Source: Pseudomonadota bacterium (GTDB taxonomy: Bacteria; Chloroflexota; UBA6077; JAJPGT01). From it: a stretch of 43,327 bases of DNA. The translations under genes were made by a program, and so were the position numbers. Positions 41,630-43,327 of the stretch are shown one piece after another (the stretch's first letter is position 1; every line of letters begins with the position of its first letter). The notes beneath the pieces are model-generated. The model did no database searches, was not told where the DNA came from, and was given only the letters and a program-made list of their open reading frames with translations. Location: NCBI GenBank assembly GCA_021325655.1, contig JAJPGT010000066.1, forward strand, positions 1-43,327, written 5' to 3'.

Positions 41630-43327
41630 GTGCAGCGCTCTCGCCTGGCAGCCCTCTGGCGGCTCGGGAGGACCATCTCCCTCCTGGCGCTTGTCCTCGG
41701 GCTGGCCACGCCCGCCGCCTTCGCCGGTTCCACCAGCCCGGGCTCCCTCACGCTGGCCGTGGGAACGGTCGCCGGCTGGGGCTACAACCAGTCCGGACAG
41801 GTGGGGAACGGCAACACCACGAACCAGACCCACGCTGTGCCGGTGAGCGGACTGAACGGAGTGAAGGGGATCGCGGCCGGCTGGAACCACAGCCTGGCAG
41901 TGCTCGCCGACGGGAGCGTCTACGCCTGGGGGCGCAACGACGCCGGGCAGCTCGGGCTGGGCACCACCTGCACTCCCTTCCTCTGCGGCGTCACCACTCC
42001 AATGCTGGTGAGCGGAATCAGCGGGGTGATCGCCGTCACGGGCGGCGACGAGTACAGCCTGGCGCTCAAAGCCGACGGCACCGTCTGGGCCTGGGGCTAC
42101 AACGGCTCCGGCCAACTCGGCGACGGCACCACGACGGATCGGAACAGCCCGGGGCCGGTGAGCGGCTTGAACGGAGTGATCGCGATCGCCGCCGGCGGCA
42201 TCCACGCCCTGGCCCTGAAGAGCGATGGGAGCCTCTGGGCCTGGGGCGACAACAGCTTTGGCCAGCTCGGCACCGGGAGCCTCATCGGGAGCACTGTCCC
42301 CGTGCGCGTCAGCGGCCTGAGCGGGATCACTGCGATCGCCGCCAGCGGCTACCACAGCCTGGCGCTCAAAGCCGACGGCACCGTCTGGGCCTGGGGCGAC
42401 AACACCTATGGAGAGCTGGGCAACGGCACCACCACCGCCAGCGCCGTGCCGGTGGCGGTGAGCGGGCTGAGCGGGGTGCGGGCGATCGCCGCGGGCGAAT
42501 ACCACAGCCTGGCGCTCAAGAGCGACGGCACGCTCTGGGCCTGGGGCAATAACACCGAGGGCGAGCTAGGCAACGGGTCTACCACCAACAGCAGCATCCC
42601 AGTGCGAGTGGCGTCTCTAACCGGGGTGATCGCCATGGCCGGCGGCTACTTCCACACCCTGGCGGTGAAGAGCGATAGCACCGTCTGGGCCTGGGGCGAC
42701 AACAACGACGGAGAGCTGGGCAACGGCCACACGTCGACCGGGATCGGGAGCACGACGCCCATCCAGGTGGTCGGGCTCAGCGGCGCCGCCGCGGTCGCCG
42801 CTGGCGCGGGCCACAGCCTGGCGATGGGGCCGCCCGCTACGACAGCTCCGCCGAGCGCGCCCACCGGACTGACAGTCGGGGCGGTCACCTTCGAGAGCGT
42901 CGCGCTCTCCTGGACCGATACGGCCACTAACGCCACCGGCTACGTGGTGGAGCGCAAGGCAGGCAGCGGCAGCTACGCCCAGGTGGGCAGCACCCTGCCA
43001 GCCAGCGCCGCCGCCTTCACCGACACCACTGTGGCCCCCTTCACCACCTACAGCTACCGGGTCAAGGCAGTCAACCAGGGCGGCAGCTCCCCCTATTCCA
43101 ACGAGGTGGCCGTTAAGACGTATAGCCGCAACGAGGACAGCTCGCCCAACGTTACGTACACGGGAATCTGGAAGCAGCGGAGCGACACTCACTGCAGCGG
43201 GGATTCGTGCCACTACTCCTCCGACCCGAACGGCAACGCCAGCCTGACCTGGACTGGGACAGACGTGCAGGTGGTGATGACCACCGGGCCGATGATGGGC
43301 AAGGCCTATGTGGTGGTGGATGGGGCG
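41630..43327 (+). CDS. Secreted RCC1-repeat/fibronectin type III protein (3' end beyond window)
   Basis: The first 566 codons of an exported protein. The signal peptide (residues 1 to about 32) is hydrophobic and ends PAAFA. Seven RCC1-type blades follow (about 44-400), each with the pattern [17 protein letters not shown], xGQLGxGT and PVxVSGLSGV; they should form a beta-propeller. A fibronectin type III domain (about 405-495: [44 protein letters not shown]) follows, then a galactose-binding-like domain ([23 protein letters not shown]) cut by the window end. GTG 41630 has GGAGA 6 bases upstream. Surface recognition or adhesion is the usual inferred role. Confidence 0.88.
   Translation, partial: MQRSRLAALWRLGRTISLLALVLGLATPAAFAGSTSPGSLTLAVGTVAGWGYNQSGQVGNGNTTNQTHAVPVSGLNGVKGIAAGWNHSLAVLADGSVYAWGRNDAGQLGLGTTCTPFLCGVTTPMLVSGISGVIAVTGGDEYSLALKADGTVWAWGYNGSGQLGDGTTTDRNSPGPVSGLNGVIAIAAGGIHALALKSDGSLWAWGDNSFGQLGTGSLIGSTVPVRVSGLSGITAIAASGYHSLALKADGTVWAWGDNTYGELGNGTTTASAVPVAVSGLSGVRAIAAGEYHSLALKSDGTLWAWGNNTEGELGNGSTTNSSIPVRVASLTGVIAMAGGYFHTLAVKSDSTVWAWGDNNDGELGNGHTSTGIGSTTPIQVVGLSGAAAVAAGAGHSLAMGPPATTAPPSAPTGLTVGAVTFESVALSWTDTATNATGYVVERKAGSGSYAQVGSTLPASAAAFTDTTVAPFTTYSYRVKAVNQGGSSPYSNEVAVKTYSRNEDSSPNVTYTGIWKQRSDTHCSGDSCHYSSDPNGNASLTWTGTDVQVVMTTGPMMGKAYVVVDGA
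41896..42810 (+). repeat. In-phase 150-bp tandem repeats coding for RCC1 blades
   Basis: The blades recur every 150 bases (50 residues) with the repeated phrase starting at 42061, 42211, 42361, 42511 and 42661. The unit at 42061 and the one at 42361 share an almost unbroken stretch of about 37 identical bases. The first interval is 165 bases because of a five-residue insertion. Such identity between alternate units suggests recent recombination or duplication. Confidence 0.75.

Overview
The window is very GC-rich, densely packed bacterial DNA. Lipoprotein signals with long Ala/Pro/Thr linkers, a fused AAA-LuxR regulator, actinobacterial-style GT-C mannosyltransferases, RCC1 surface proteins and the SRPBCC/DoxX/YflT-type stress proteins together suggest a Chloroflexota bacterium, most likely Thermomicrobia (Sphaerobacter-like). 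That placement is an inference from gene content. No rRNA, tRNA, CRISPR array, transposase or phage gene was seen. Three loci (coxB/NRAMP remnants, a zinc alcohol dehydrogenase, a DoxX protein) carry frameshifts, which may be real decay or draft/metagenome assembly errors.

Region 1 (1-4.8 kb): the 5' end of an RND efflux pump diverges from an OmpR-type response regulator and its histidine kinase. A perfect 22-bp inverted repeat lies between them. A YflT-like general stress protein follows. Region 2 (4.8-10.6 kb): a SAM methyltransferase, a 1000-residue AAA/TPR/LuxR regulator, a short-chain dehydrogenase and an EthD-domain protein. Region 3 (10.6-14 kb): a decayed stretch with an in-frame coxB-NRAMP pseudogene chimera, then an SRPBCC protein overlapping a frameshifted zinc dehydrogenase.

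Region 4 (14.1-33.2 kb) looks like a catabolic island. It holds a divergent SHMT-fold enzyme, an AmiS/UreI amide/urea channel, an AcoR-like regulator with a degenerate AAA domain, two luciferase-like flavin oxidoreductases, a RibBA with an apparently dead RibB half, a lactonase-like metallo-beta-lactamase-fold hydrolase, an acyl-CoA dehydrogenase, a PPOX-fold flavin/F420 protein, a DAO-family FAD oxidase, a complete branched-chain-amino-acid-type ABC transporter (binding protein plus livHMGF) and an Asp/Glu racemase-family enzyme. Two promoters in this island, upstream of the first luciferase-like enzyme and of the lactonase-like hydrolase, share a 17-bp palindrome followed at exactly 17 nt by TTTGCTA. 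This is the strongest sign that the genes form one regulon. The proposed logic is: solute uptake by the ABC transporter and AmiS channel, flavin-dependent oxidation, ring or lactone opening, and acyl-CoA oxidation, with extra flavin synthesis supplied locally. The substrate cannot be read from sequence.

Region 5 (33.3-43.3 kb): a 1238-residue protein that fuses two GT-C glycosyltransferase modules to a soluble C-terminal domain, a frameshifted DoxX gene, the pantothenate genes panB-panC, a small winged-helix protein, the YchF/OLA1 ATPase, and a secreted RCC1-repeat/fibronectin-III protein that runs off the end. Gene ends are often marked by long GC-rich perfect hairpins without a T tract.
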